In this document: positions 25,753 through 34,438 of the stretch, in pieces
Numbering within the stretch: position 1 is the stretch's first letter
Layout: each line of letters opens with the position of its first letter
The notes under the pieces: model-generated
The model's input: the letters and a program-made list of their open reading frames with translations, nothing else
Databases searched by the model: none
What the model was told of the DNA's origin: nothing
NCBI RefSeq assembly: GCF_010894435.1
Contig: NZ_JAAIXZ010000005.1
Location: 434,001-498,000, forward strand
DNA from: Pyxidicoccus trucidator
Lineage (GTDB): Bacteria > Myxococcota > Myxococcia > Myxococcales > Myxococcaceae
Direction: 5' to 3'
DNA length: 64,000 nucleotides
Position numbers and translations under genes: made by a program

Positions 25753-27072
25753 TCAGGGCTTGCCGAGCAGCTCCAGCGCGGCGGTGGTGAGCGTGGTGAC
25801 GCCGGTGCGCAGTGTGCGCTCGCGGTCCGGCGCGTAGAGGGGCGAGTGTGCCGAGGGCAGCGCCTCCCCCGCGGCTTGGGCCGAGGCAAGGCGCTTGGGC
25901 TCCGTGATTCCGAGCCACAGCATCACCGCGGGGATGCCCGTGCGGCCGTACTCGGCGAAGTCCTCACCGCCCATGACCGGCTGCGTTTCACTGATGTTCT
26001 TCGGGCCGAGCACCCGACCCACCGCGCCCACCAGTCGCTTCGTGAGCTCCGGGTCGTTGAAGTTGGCGGGCGTGCCCTCGGTGACGGAGACGTCCGGCGG
26101 GCGGGGCGCGTTGGCGGCCATGGCCTCGGCCTTCGCCACGCGCTCGATGCCGGCCAGCAGGGCCTTGCGGACCTCGGGCTTGTACGTGCGCAGCGTGAGC
26201 TGGAGCTTCACGTCATCCGGGATGATGTTGTGCTTGGTGCCGCCGTGGATGGAGCCCACCGTCAGCACCGCGGGCTCCAGCGGGTGCTTCTCGCGGCTGA
26301 TGAGCGTCTGCAGCGAGAGGATGGTGCGCGCCGCCAGCACCACCGGGTCCACCGTGGTGTGCGGGTACGCGCCGTGCCCGCCCTTGCCGTAGAGGGTGAC
26401 GTCCACCGAGTCCACGCTGGCCATCGAATAGCCGGGGGTGAACTGCACCGTCCCCGCCGCGGCGGTGCCCGTGGTGTGGAGGGCCACGGCGAAGTCCGGC
26501 TTGGGGAAGCGCTTGAACAGGCCGTCGGCCAGCATCTGCCGGGCGCCCGCGCCAATCTCCTCGGCGGGCTGGCCGATGAGCATCAGCGTGCCGCGCCACT
26601 TGTCCTTCGACTTCGCCAGCAGCGTGGCCGTGCCAATCCACGACGTCATGTGCACGTCATGCCCGCACGCGTGCATCACCGACACCGTCGCTCCCGCCGC
26701 GTCCTTCACCTTCACCTTGCTGGCGTACGGTAGGCCCGTCTTCTCCTCCACCGGCAGCCCGTCCAGGTCCGTGCGCAGCATCACCGTGGGACCCTTGCCG
26801 TTGCGCAGCAGGGCGACAATGCCGTGCCCTCCCACCTTCGGCGTCACCTCGAAGCCCAGCCTGCGCAGGCGCTCGGCCAGCTTCGCCGCCGTCTGCTCCT
26901 CCTGGAGCGACAGTTCGGGCGACTGGTGCAGGTCCTGGTACAGCGCGTCCAGGTCCGGGTAGAGCGCGTCGATGCCACCGAGCACGGGGGAGGGCGCTTG
27001 CGCCGCGAGGGCCGCGCCGCCGGGCAGGGCGGAGCAGACGAAGAGGGCGGCAAGCAGGGGGAGCGATTTCAC
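25753..27072 (-). CDS. M20-family amidohydrolase/aminoacylase, exported
   Basis: A 439-residue metal-dependent amidohydrolase. The GTG start is chosen because AGGAG lies 8 bases upstream and it opens directly onto a signal peptide (VKSLPLLAALFVCSALPGG, ending near AALAAQ). Catalytic features: the metal-binding MHACGHDVH, GQPAEEIGAGA with the catalytic Glu pair, a lid/dimerisation domain with GKGGHGAYPH, and the C-terminal GGEDFAEYG. The family includes hippurate hydrolases, N-acyl-amino-acid hydrolases and aminobenzoyl-glutamate hydrolases. The signal peptide means it acts outside the cytoplasm, probably releasing amino acids from N-acylated peptides. Confidence 0.92.
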   Translation of the reverse strand: MKSLPLLAALFVCSALPGGAALAAQAPSPVLGGIDALYPDLDALYQDLHQSPELSLQEEQTAAKLAERLRRLGFEVTPKVGGHGIVALLRNGKGPTVMLRTDLDGLPVEEKTGLPYASKVKVKDAAGATVSVMHACGHDVHMTSWIGTATLLAKSKDKWRGTLMLIGQPAEEIGAGARQMLADGLFKRFPKPDFAVALHTTGTAAAGTVQFTPGYSMASVDSVDVTLYGKGGHGAYPHTTVDPVVLAARTILSLQTLISREKHPLEPAVLTVGSIHGGTKHNIIPDDVKLQLTLRTYKPEVRKALLAGIERVAKAEAMAANAPRPPDVSVTEGTPANFNDPELTKRLVGAVGRVLGPKNISETQPVMGGEDFAEYGRTGIPAVMLWLGITEPKRLASAQAAGEALPSAHSPLYAPDRERTLRTGVTTLTTAALELLGKP

Positions 27073-27162
27073 CAGGCGGTCTCCTGTCCGAGGGGCTGCA
27101 CGGCAGGCAATAGAGCACACCTCGACGCATGGCGTTGAGGCTCGCTCTCCGGGTGCGCATCC

Positions 27163-28560
27163 ATGGTCGAAATGCCATCAGAGACACTGCTCGCCGAACC
27201 TGCCTGGATACACGACGCCGTCTTCATGCACGTGTACCCGCTGGGGGCCTGCGACGCCCTCATGCCCAATGACTTCCAGAGCCCGCCCGTCGCGCGGCTG
27301 GACCGGCTGCTGCCGTGGCTGGACGTGTGGGCCGCGCTGAGGGTGAACGCCGTCTACCTGGGCCCCGTCTTCGAGTCGTCGTCCCACGGCTACGACACGG
27401 CGGACTACTTCCAGGTGGACCGGCGCCTGGGCGACGACGCGGCGCTCGCCCGCCTGGTGGGCGGGCTGCATGCCCGGGGGATGAAGGTGGTGGTGGATGC
27501 CGTCTTCCACCACGTGGGGCGCGACTTCTGGGCCTTCAAGGACGTGAGGGAGAAGGGGCAGGCGTCGCCCTATCGGAGCTGGTTCACGGGCCTGCGCTTC
27601 GATGCGAAGAACCGCTTCGGCGACCCGTTCGTGTACCAGGGCTGGCACGGGGTGGAGGACCTGGTGAAGCTGGACCTGCGCCAGGACGCGGTCCGCCGGC
27701 ACCTCTTCGACGCCGTGGCCCACTGGGTGAAGCGCTTCGGCATCGACGGCCTGCGACTGGACGCCGCGGACGACATGGACCTGGACTTCTTCGACGGCCT
27801 CCATGCCTTCTGCCGGGGCCTGGAGCGTCCGTTGTGGCTGATGGGCGAAGTCATCCACGGCGACTATCGCCAGTGGGCCCGGCCGGGGCGCCTGCACGCC
27901 ACCACCGACTACGCGCTGTGGAAGGCACTCTGGTCCAGCCACAACGACCGGAACTACTTCGAGCTGGCCCACACGCTGAAGCGGCAGGTGGCGGCGGGGG
28001 AGGGGATGTATGAGGGGCTCACCCTCTACACCTTCGCGGACAACCACGATGTGAATCGGGCCGCGAGCCTTCTCAAGGAGCTGCGTCACCTCCCGCTGCT
28101 CTACCTGCTCCTCTTCACGCTGCCGGGCGCGCCGTCGCTCTACTACGGCAGCGAGTGGGGCCAGCAGGGGCGCAAGGAGGGCGGCAATGACCGGCCGCTC
28201 CGGCCGCCACTGCCCGAGCCGCCAGGGCCTCCGGACAGTCCTCCGGGCCTGCGCGCGGCCATCACCCGCTTCGCCGCGCTCCGGCACCAGCACGAGGTGC
28301 TCCGGCGCGGACGCTACCGGGAGCTGCTCGTGCGCTCGGAGCAGCTCGCCTATCTGCGGGAGTTGGGGAGCGAGTCGCTCGTGGTCGCGGTGAATGCCGC
28401 GGACAAGCCCTCCGAGCCGGTGGATCTTCCGCTGCCCGGCGCCGGGGAAGGGGAGTGGGTGGACCTGTTGGAGTCTGGGCGCCGCTTCTCGTCGCGAGGA
28501 GGGCGCCTCCAACTCGGGGCGTTGCCGCCCACGGTGGGAAGGGTGCTGCGCCGGGCCTGA
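27163..28560 (+). CDS. GH13 alpha-amylase-family glycoside hydrolase, cytoplasmic
   Basis: A 465-residue GH13 enzyme with no signal peptide. The conserved regions are in order: VVVDAVFHHVG (region I), GLRLDAADD with the nucleophile Asp (region II), WLMGEVIHGD with the acid/base Glu (region III) and FADNHDVNR with the transition-state Asp (region IV). A C-terminal beta domain with VVAVNAADKPSEPVDL follows. The architecture and cytoplasmic location suggest a maltodextrin- or glycogen-side-chain hydrolase such as neopullulanase or cyclomaltodextrinase; the specificity cannot be fixed. It is divergent from the M20 gene and convergent with a membrane protein gene. Confidence 0.9.
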   Translation: MVEMPSETLLAEPAWIHDAVFMHVYPLGACDALMPNDFQSPPVARLDRLLPWLDVWAALRVNAVYLGPVFESSSHGYDTADYFQVDRRLGDDAALARLVGGLHARGMKVVVDAVFHHVGRDFWAFKDVREKGQASPYRSWFTGLRFDAKNRFGDPFVYQGWHGVEDLVKLDLRQDAVRRHLFDAVAHWVKRFGIDGLRLDAADDMDLDFFDGLHAFCRGLERPLWLMGEVIHGDYRQWARPGRLHATTDYALWKALWSSHNDRNYFELAHTLKRQVAAGEGMYEGLTLYTFADNHDVNRAASLLKELRHLPLLYLLLFTLPGAPSLYYGSEWGQQGRKEGGNDRPLRPPLPEPPGPPDSPPGLRAAITRFAALRHQHEVLRRGRYRELLVRSEQLAYLRELGSESLVVAVNAADKPSEPVDLPLPGAGEGEWVDLLESGRRFSSRGGRLQLGALPPTVGRVLRRA

Positions 28561-28586
28561 GCGACAGCCTCGGGGTCGTCCCCGGC

Positions 28587-29309
28587 TCAGAAACGTCCGA
28601 CGAGCCCGCCCATCGCGTCCCCGCGCGGTGTCGCGCCGACGGTGGGCGCCACCAGGAAGCCCGGGTCCTTCCGGTGTTGGACCGGCACGGGCTCCGGCCC
28701 GAGGACGGCGTGGGAGATTTCGTTGAACAGGAGTGCGCCCGCCGTGGGCAGCAGCATGCTGGCGATGATGTGCGTGCCGTTCTTCGACACCGCAGGCCTG
28801 CCGGGGGGATTGCCATCCGAGAGCAGCGCGACGGGCACCGTGCCCAGGCCCGCACCCAGCATCGTCAGCAGCAGGTTGCCCTTGCCGCCCATGAGCCGGC
28901 TGGAGGTGTAGACCCCCAGGCCGGAGCCGGCCGCCATCCCCACGTAGAGGGGGACCAGGCTCTCACCGCAGTAGATGGTACCGGGGAACGAGCCGCAGCT
29001 CGCGAGCCGCTGGAGGGACAGGGTGCCGCCCAGCGCTCCCCCCGCCACCGTCCCCAGGGAGCCCGCCACGGTGCCCACCAGGATTCGCTTCTTCCGCGGT
29101 GTCAGGAAGGCCTCTGGCTCACTGGAGCCGGTCGCCACGGGCGTGGCGGGCGAGGCCTCGGCCGGAGCGTCTTCCGGCGCCTGCATGAGCGGAGGCGCCG
29201 CGACGCTGTCCTCGGCGGAGGCGGGCTCGGTGACGGGCGGGAGGTCCTGGGCCAGGACAGCCCAGGGCAGCAGCAACGCGACGAGGAAGGAGGCAGTGGA
29301 TCGTGGCAT
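28587..29309 (-). CDS. Uncharacterised glycine-rich membrane protein with signal peptide
   Basis: A 240-residue protein. A signal peptide (MPRSTASFLVALLLPWAVLAQ) is followed by an acidic Ala/Pro/Glu-rich linker, then several hydrophobic Gly-rich segments (ILVGTVAGSLGTVAGGALGG, LYVGMAAGSGLGVY, LLLTMLGAGLGTVPVALL, IIASMLLPTAGALLF). Similar Gly-zipper-like proteins occur in myxobacterial outer envelopes, but I cannot name a family. The start is chosen at the signal peptide; the same frame stays open upstream for another 400 bases without coding character. It is convergent with the GH13 gene. Confidence 0.7.
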   Translation of the reverse strand: MPRSTASFLVALLLPWAVLAQDLPPVTEPASAEDSVAAPPLMQAPEDAPAEASPATPVATGSSEPEAFLTPRKKRILVGTVAGSLGTVAGGALGGTLSLQRLASCGSFPGTIYCGESLVPLYVGMAAGSGLGVYTSSRLMGGKGNLLLTMLGAGLGTVPVALLSDGNPPGRPAVSKNGTHIIASMLLPTAGALLFNEISHAVLGPEPVPVQHRKDPGFLVAPTVGATPRGDAMGGLVGRF

Positions 29310-29789
29310 GGAGGCGTCCCCTGAGCGGGTGCACCCGGCCGGGCACGGCTCGCCAAGGGGCGGCGAGGGTAAGACGGGTGGGATGACGATTCCCGGGCGG
29401 GAACATACCCGAGAGGCCTTCACGGTACATACGTCGCGAGCGGCCTGGTCGGGTTGTCGGGGCTGAACGAAGTCAGGGGCCAGCCGCGCGTGGCGCGACG
29501 CTGGAGCGGTCGCGGCCCTGAACGGATGCACTGACCGTATTGGCGTCGACGTACACCCGGGCACCCGGCGCTTGAGGAGGACTCCGGTGGGAGACACCGA
29601 CCTGCCGCCCGGGACGCTGGTGCGCGGCCCGCGCGCGTTGGTGGCAGCAACTTCCAGCATCCGTGCGTTACGGCTGCGGGCGTCATGAAAGACAGACAGG
29701 TGTAGAGGGGAGTCCACCCCGCTTTCTCACGGAATGACAGACAGACTCCCTTGCGCCCGAATGCAGTGTTTCATGCTACTGATGCATGT
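29310..29789. other. Long divergent intergenic region, nothing recognised
   Basis: About 480 bases lie between the divergently transcribed Gly-rich membrane protein gene and the first gene of the CxxCH/DUF1501-like module. Frames that stay open here lack the GC3 pattern of the neighbours. I see no convincing gene, RNA, strong hairpin or repeat; it should hold both promoters. Confidence 0.5.
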
Positions 29790-31631
29790 ATGCACTGGCA
29801 CCTGCACCTGAAGAGCGCGGCCATTCTGGCCGTGCTGTTCGCGACGTCCGGGCTCGTCGGGCCCGACGCGCACGCGCAGCAATGCACTCCCGAGCCGCCT
29901 CCGCCGGTCAAGCCGACCCGTGACTCGCTGAGCGACACGCGGCTCTTGCGGCGCATCGCGCTCGGACTCACGGGGACCACGCCGACCGTCGAGCAGTACG
30001 AGGCCATGGCGGCCGCGGCCACGCCCGAAGCACGCGCCGTGCTCCTGCGCTCGACGCTCGATGAAGTGCTCACCTCGCCGAAGTTCTACGAGCGGATGCT
30101 GCGCTTCGGACACGAGTGGCTCGCGGTGGGCGCGTATACCACCGGCGCCGCCGGTGACGCATACCAGGGAGACATGTCCGGCCACCTGTTCAGGTGCCCT
30201 GGCAACAGCCTGCACCCGGGCGCGTTCTACGCCGTGAACGAGTTCGGCTCGAAGGACCCGGGCCAGCAGTGCTCGGACAAGGATGCGGACGGCATCGCCG
30301 CCGTGCCCGAGGTGCACACTGTCGAGCCCTGGTGGGCTCCGGGAACCTCGGTCCAGGTGCTCGGCAAGGCCGGCTCCAGCGTCACCCAGGTCGTCGACTC
30401 CACCAATGGGCGGGTGTTCGACTGCGGCGTCGCCAGCGGTGGCTACTACGACCCCGGGCTCCCCAAGGGGTGCGGCTGCGGACCGAACCTGGTGTGGTGC
30501 TCGCCGCTCTCCGGCCTGGGCGGCACGAGCACCTTCGACCTCATCGGCAGTCAACGCCGCCACCCGTACGAAGAGCCCGCGCGCTTGTTCGCGCACCTCG
30601 CGTGGCATGACCGGCCGCTCTCGGACCTCGTCATCGGCAACTACTCGGTCGGAACCAACTGGCTGCGTGCGCTGTACGTGCGCTTCGGCCGGCAGATGGG
30701 CAGCAACGCGGTGGATGCGAATACCACGTGGTGGCGCCCGGACGCGGACAACGCCCCGAGAGACCCGCTGCACCCGGCGCCGAACGACCCGCAGGCGTGG
30801 CGCGAGTTCGTGGTGGAGGACTTGGAGCCCTTCCACCTCGCGCTCACCGCCGACCGGTCGCGTTCCGGCAGCCTCGACCGCACCTACCGCTTCGATCCAC
30901 GCACCACGACCGAGGCGCCCAAGGGGCTTCCCGCCGCCGGGGTGCTCACCATGATGGGCGCGATGTCCTCGTTCCCGCGCGAGCGCGTCCGGGCCGCGCG
31001 CTTCCTGGAGATCTTCGCCTGCCAGAGCTTCTCGCCGCCTCCCGCGGACGTGCACTTCCCTCCGCTGGAGATCGACCCGGCGACCGGCGGGACGTGCCTG
31101 CACTGCCATAAAACGCTGGACCCCGCGGCCATCTCCTTCAAGCGGTGGGACTTCAACCCGGCCCCGAGCTACTACGTCCCGTGGCCCTTCATCCCGGGCG
31201 TGGGCAACCAGCGCGTCACGAAGGAGTGGCTGTCCGGGCAGTATCCGCACATCGGCACCATGCCGGGCTTCCGCTGGAAGAACGCCTTTCTGCCCAACAC
31301 CGTGCTGACCCCGGTCACCCCCGAGCAGCTCAAAGCCAATCCGGAAGCGGTGCTGCTCGACACGATGCCCGAGTCGTACACGCTGCTGGGGGAGCACGGC
31401 GACGGCACCATGGGCCCGCTCGGCTTTGGCAAGCTCCTCGTCCGCTCCGGCGAGTTCGACCGCTGCGCCACGCGCAGGCTCTACGCGATGTTCATCGGCC
31501 GGGAGCTGAACCCGGCCACGGAGAAGGGCTTCCTCGACAAGCTCACGCGGGAGTTCGTCGGCGGGGAGCGCAAGCTCCGGCCCTTCCTCCGCTATCTCTT
31601 CGAACAGCCCGAACTTCGGAGGGGCCTGTGA
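29790..31631 (+). CDS. Exported DUF1549/DUF1588-like protein with one CxxCH heme motif
   Basis: A 613-residue protein with a signal peptide ending near DAHAQQ. The N-terminal region resembles DUF1549 (LSDTRLLRRIALGLTGTTPT...YEAM, SPKFYERMLRFGHEWL). The C-terminal part resembles DUF1588/DUF1585 (CLHCHKTLDPAA, FDRCATRRLYAMFIGRELN). The CLHCH at residues 436-440 is a c-type heme site. These are the domain families of the large planctomycete and myxobacterial surface cytochrome-like proteins, whose function is unknown. The ATG used opens the signal peptide; an in-frame TTG lies 13 codons earlier. The stop overlaps the next start by one base, so the three genes form an operon. Confidence 0.8.
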   Translation: MHWHLHLKSAAILAVLFATSGLVGPDAHAQQCTPEPPPPVKPTRDSLSDTRLLRRIALGLTGTTPTVEQYEAMAAAATPEARAVLLRSTLDEVLTSPKFYERMLRFGHEWLAVGAYTTGAAGDAYQGDMSGHLFRCPGNSLHPGAFYAVNEFGSKDPGQQCSDKDADGIAAVPEVHTVEPWWAPGTSVQVLGKAGSSVTQVVDSTNGRVFDCGVASGGYYDPGLPKGCGCGPNLVWCSPLSGLGGTSTFDLIGSQRRHPYEEPARLFAHLAWHDRPLSDLVIGNYSVGTNWLRALYVRFGRQMGSNAVDANTTWWRPDADNAPRDPLHPAPNDPQAWREFVVEDLEPFHLALTADRSRSGSLDRTYRFDPRTTTEAPKGLPAAGVLTMMGAMSSFPRERVRAARFLEIFACQSFSPPPADVHFPPLEIDPATGGTCLHCHKTLDPAAISFKRWDFNPAPSYYVPWPFIPGVGNQRVTKEWLSGQYPHIGTMPGFRWKNAFLPNTVLTPVTPEQLKANPEAVLLDTMPESYTLLGEHGDGTMGPLGFGKLLVRSGEFDRCATRRLYAMFIGRELNPATEKGFLDKLTREFVGGERKLRPFLRYLFEQPELRRGL

Positions 31632-32680
31632 TGCGCACGTGGCGTTCGTCGCTGGGCGCGGCCGTGCTGGCCTCGCTCACGCTCACCCTGACGGCCTGCC
31701 TGGAACAGGAGGCGGCCCGCATCAATGACTCGGCGACCCCCGGGGATGGCGGCACCGCCTGCGAGGCCACGAGCAAGAACGATGAGATTCGGCTCGCGCT
31801 CGCGCCCGCGTGCCAGGGCTGCCACCTCACCGGCAACAAGCCCATCTTCGCCTCGCTCGCCGCGTTCGAAGGCGGGCTCGTCTACGACGAGCGGTACGTG
31901 AAGCGAGGGGACCCGGAGAACAGCCTCCTCGTCCAGATGCTCAAGGGCACTGCCCCCGGCAGCTATCCCCAGATGCCGCCGGGCCAGCCCTACGACGAGC
32001 TCGTCGCCAACGGCCGCGTCACGCTGACCATCTCACAGGTGGAGGCCTGGATTCGCGACCTTCCGGCTCCACCCGAGCAGCTGGAGACGCCTTCGCCCGA
32101 GGAGTTCCGCGTCCGCCGGCTGTCCGCCGAGGAGATGGTGGTGAGCCTGATGGACCAGCTCGGGCTCACGCTCGAGGACTTCGTCAGCACCAGCAACCCT
32201 GACTGGCGCAACAGAGCGTACGTGGTGAACTGGAACAAGTTCTTCGTGTGGCCGGGTGACTGGGCGCCCGGCATCTCGGGCGAGTACGTCTCCGACCCGC
32301 GCACCGTCGAGCGCTTCGAGGCGCTCGGAGGTGGCAACTCGCTGCTGTACCGCAAGAGGGACGTGAGCTTCGGCCCCTCCGCCGCGCAGTCCCTGGTCCA
32401 GATGTCCCAGGCCTGGTGCGCGCGCGCGGTGGACAAGAGGAACAACCCGGCGGTGCTGCGCTACGTGACGCTCGCGGACACCTCCGCCAAGAACCCGGAC
32501 GCGGTGCAGAAGAACCTGCGCAACCTCTACCTGCGCATGCTCGGACAGCCGCCTCCGGACGCGGAGCTGACGGCGCTGCACGAGCAGGTCTACCTCCCGC
32601 TCGAAACGCAGAGCACGCGCCTGGCCTGGATTGGCGTCTGCTCCGCGCTCATCCGTCACCCGCTGTGGATTACCTACTGA
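31631..32680 (+). CDS. Lipoprotein with N-terminal CxxCH heme motif, partner of the DUF1549-like protein
   Basis: A 349-residue lipoprotein with lipobox LTAC (near residue 22). A single c-type heme site CQGCH lies at residues 61-65, followed by a cytochrome-like segment (ENSLLVQMLKG, PQMPPGQPYDE, VEAWIRDL) of the kind found at the N-terminus of DUF1592-class proteins. The remainder (FRVRRLSAEEMVVSLMDQLG, NLRNLYLRMLGQPPPDAELTALHEQ) also follows that family's helical layout. The start ATG overlaps the preceding TGA by one base, so translation is coupled. Together with its neighbours it looks like a split version of a larger heme surface complex; what it oxidises or binds is unknown. Confidence 0.78.
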   Translation: MRTWRSSLGAAVLASLTLTLTACLEQEAARINDSATPGDGGTACEATSKNDEIRLALAPACQGCHLTGNKPIFASLAAFEGGLVYDERYVKRGDPENSLLVQMLKGTAPGSYPQMPPGQPYDELVANGRVTLTISQVEAWIRDLPAPPEQLETPSPEEFRVRRLSAEEMVVSLMDQLGLTLEDFVSTSNPDWRNRAYVVNWNKFFVWPGDWAPGISGEYVSDPRTVERFEALGGGNSLLYRKRDVSFGPSAAQSLVQMSQAWCARAVDKRNNPAVLRYVTLADTSAKNPDAVQKNLRNLYLRMLGQPPPDAELTALHEQVYLPLETQSTRLAWIGVCSALIRHPLWITY

Positions 32681-32692
32681 GCCGAGGACCCC

Positions 32693-34270
32693 ATGCCGAA
32701 CACCTCTCGACGCACGCTGCTCAAGTGGGCTCTCGGAGCGGGGCAGCTCGCGCTCCTCGAACGCGCGGGGCTCCTTGGCTCCGGCATCGCGCAGGCCGCG
32801 GACTCCGACGTCCCCTCCCGGCTCGTGGTGCTCTACATCCCGGGCGGTTACCGGCCGGCGTACTACTTCACCCCGCTGGAGGATGCGGAGATTCCGCTCT
32901 GCGTCCCGGCGCCCGCCGGCTACAGCGGCGAGCCCGTCTTCTTCGATGCGAGCAAGGTGGTGAGCCTCGCGCCCGCGAGCGGCCCCTACAAGCCGCTGCG
33001 GACCTGGCAGTCCTGGAATCCCCAGGACCCCGCCGCGCGCGGCAGCTACAGCCCGCTCATGTATGGCTACAAGCACTTCGCGCTGCATGAGCAGCTGAGC
33101 GTGCTGCACGGCATCGACCAGGGCACCAACGACCACGCGAGCGCCTTCATCTCCGCGATGTGTGGTGTCGCCGGTGCGGACTACCGGGCGCCCGCCGTGC
33201 ATTCGGTCATCGCGAACCACCTGTACGAGCGGTACCGCGAGAGCCGACCGCTGCCGTTCGTGGTCGTCTCCGGAGACCGGGGCATGCCGGTTGGCATGGG
33301 GTTGCCCTCCCACGCCTCGCCGGTTCGCGTTCCATCCATCGAAGCGCTCAAGCCGATGCTCTCCGCGAAGCCCGCGGACAACGCCTGGTGGACGGGGCTG
33401 GATGCGCGCACCGCAGCGCCGGAGCTGGACGCGCACGGCCGGCCCACCGGAAGCACCCTGAAGACGACGACAGTGGAGCGCTTCTCACTCTCGCGCGCCG
33501 AGCAGTTCCTGGGCCGCTCGACGGCGAAGGTGGACAACTACCTGGAGGGCCTGCATGGCTCGCTGTCGTCCGTCTCCCGCGTGCTGGCGACGGATGTCGT
33601 CTCCCTGCTGGAGAGCACCAAGGGCATCGACACGTTGAAGACGAGCCGTCCCTCGTACCTGTCGAGCTACCTGAACGAGACCTTCACCTATACGTTCGGC
33701 CTCGCGAACTTCCACCTCACCGGGCTCGACCCGCGGATGGACATGGCGCTGCGGCTGCTCAAGTCGGACCTGTGCACCTCGGTGCACGTCTCACTGCAGC
33801 TCGACTTCGACACCCACAATGGCCATGGCCATGCCTTCAGCTGCGCGCACGGCCGCGGGCTGATGGACTGCGTCGCGCGCTTCCTGGGTGAGATGAAGGC
33901 CACGCCGGCTCCCGGCAAGCCGGGCAAGACGCTGCTCGACGACACCCTGGTGCTGGTGATGAGCGAGTTCGGCCGGAGCTGGGCCTATCGCGCGGGTGAC
34001 GGCAGCTACGCCCTGCCGGATGATCACCACCCCTACACCTCGGTCTGCTTCGCGGGCGGAAACGTGGCGGGGAACCGGCAGGTGGGCTCGTACACGACGC
34101 GCGGGCTTGGCGTTCCGGTGGACCTCATCGAGGAGACGGGGCAGCCCTCGAAGCGCGTCCCCAGGTCCGCGGACGTCGCCACCACCGCGCTGCGAATCAT
34201 GGGCATGGAGCCGCACCAGTTCTTCATCCCCGGTGGCTACGGCGAGGTGGTGGGACTCCGGAAGGCGTAA
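32693..34270 (+). CDS. Tat-exported DUF1501/DUF1552-like protein
   Basis: A 525-residue protein with a twin-arginine signal (SRRTLLKWALGAGQLALLE...AQAA). The body has the alkaline-phosphatase-like layout of DUF1501/DUF1552 proteins: LVVLYIPGGYRP near the start, HGIDQGTNDHASA, TLVLVMSEFGRS in the middle and DHHPYTSVCFAGGNVAG with VPRSADVATTALRIMGM towards the end. In planctomycetes these families are encoded next to DUF1549- or DUF1592-class proteins, which matches the two genes immediately upstream (12-base gap). The role is unknown; co-export as one complex is the natural inference. Confidence 0.82.
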   Translation: MPNTSRRTLLKWALGAGQLALLERAGLLGSGIAQAADSDVPSRLVVLYIPGGYRPAYYFTPLEDAEIPLCVPAPAGYSGEPVFFDASKVVSLAPASGPYKPLRTWQSWNPQDPAARGSYSPLMYGYKHFALHEQLSVLHGIDQGTNDHASAFISAMCGVAGADYRAPAVHSVIANHLYERYRESRPLPFVVVSGDRGMPVGMGLPSHASPVRVPSIEALKPMLSAKPADNAWWTGLDARTAAPELDAHGRPTGSTLKTTTVERFSLSRAEQFLGRSTAKVDNYLEGLHGSLSSVSRVLATDVVSLLESTKGIDTLKTSRPSYLSSYLNETFTYTFGLANFHLTGLDPRMDMALRLLKSDLCTSVHVSLQLDFDTHNGHGHAFSCAHGRGLMDCVARFLGEMKATPAPGKPGKTLLDDTLVLVMSEFGRSWAYRAGDGSYALPDDHHPYTSVCFAGGNVAGNRQVGSYTTRGLGVPVDLIEETGQPSKRVPRSADVATTALRIMGMEPHQFFIPGGYGEVVGLRKA

Positions 34271-34438
34271 TCCCGCCGGCGGCTTCCATACGTCCCGGGC
34301 AAGGCGGGCAAGCCGAGGAAGGGACCGCTCGGCTGCTGCTCGGGGGCCTGACTCGCCTGGGAGGGCAGCCGAAGGGCCGCGTGGCTCCAGCACGAGCACA
34401 TGCGTACCTTAGGCCTACGTCCCCCGAGGCACCGTGCA

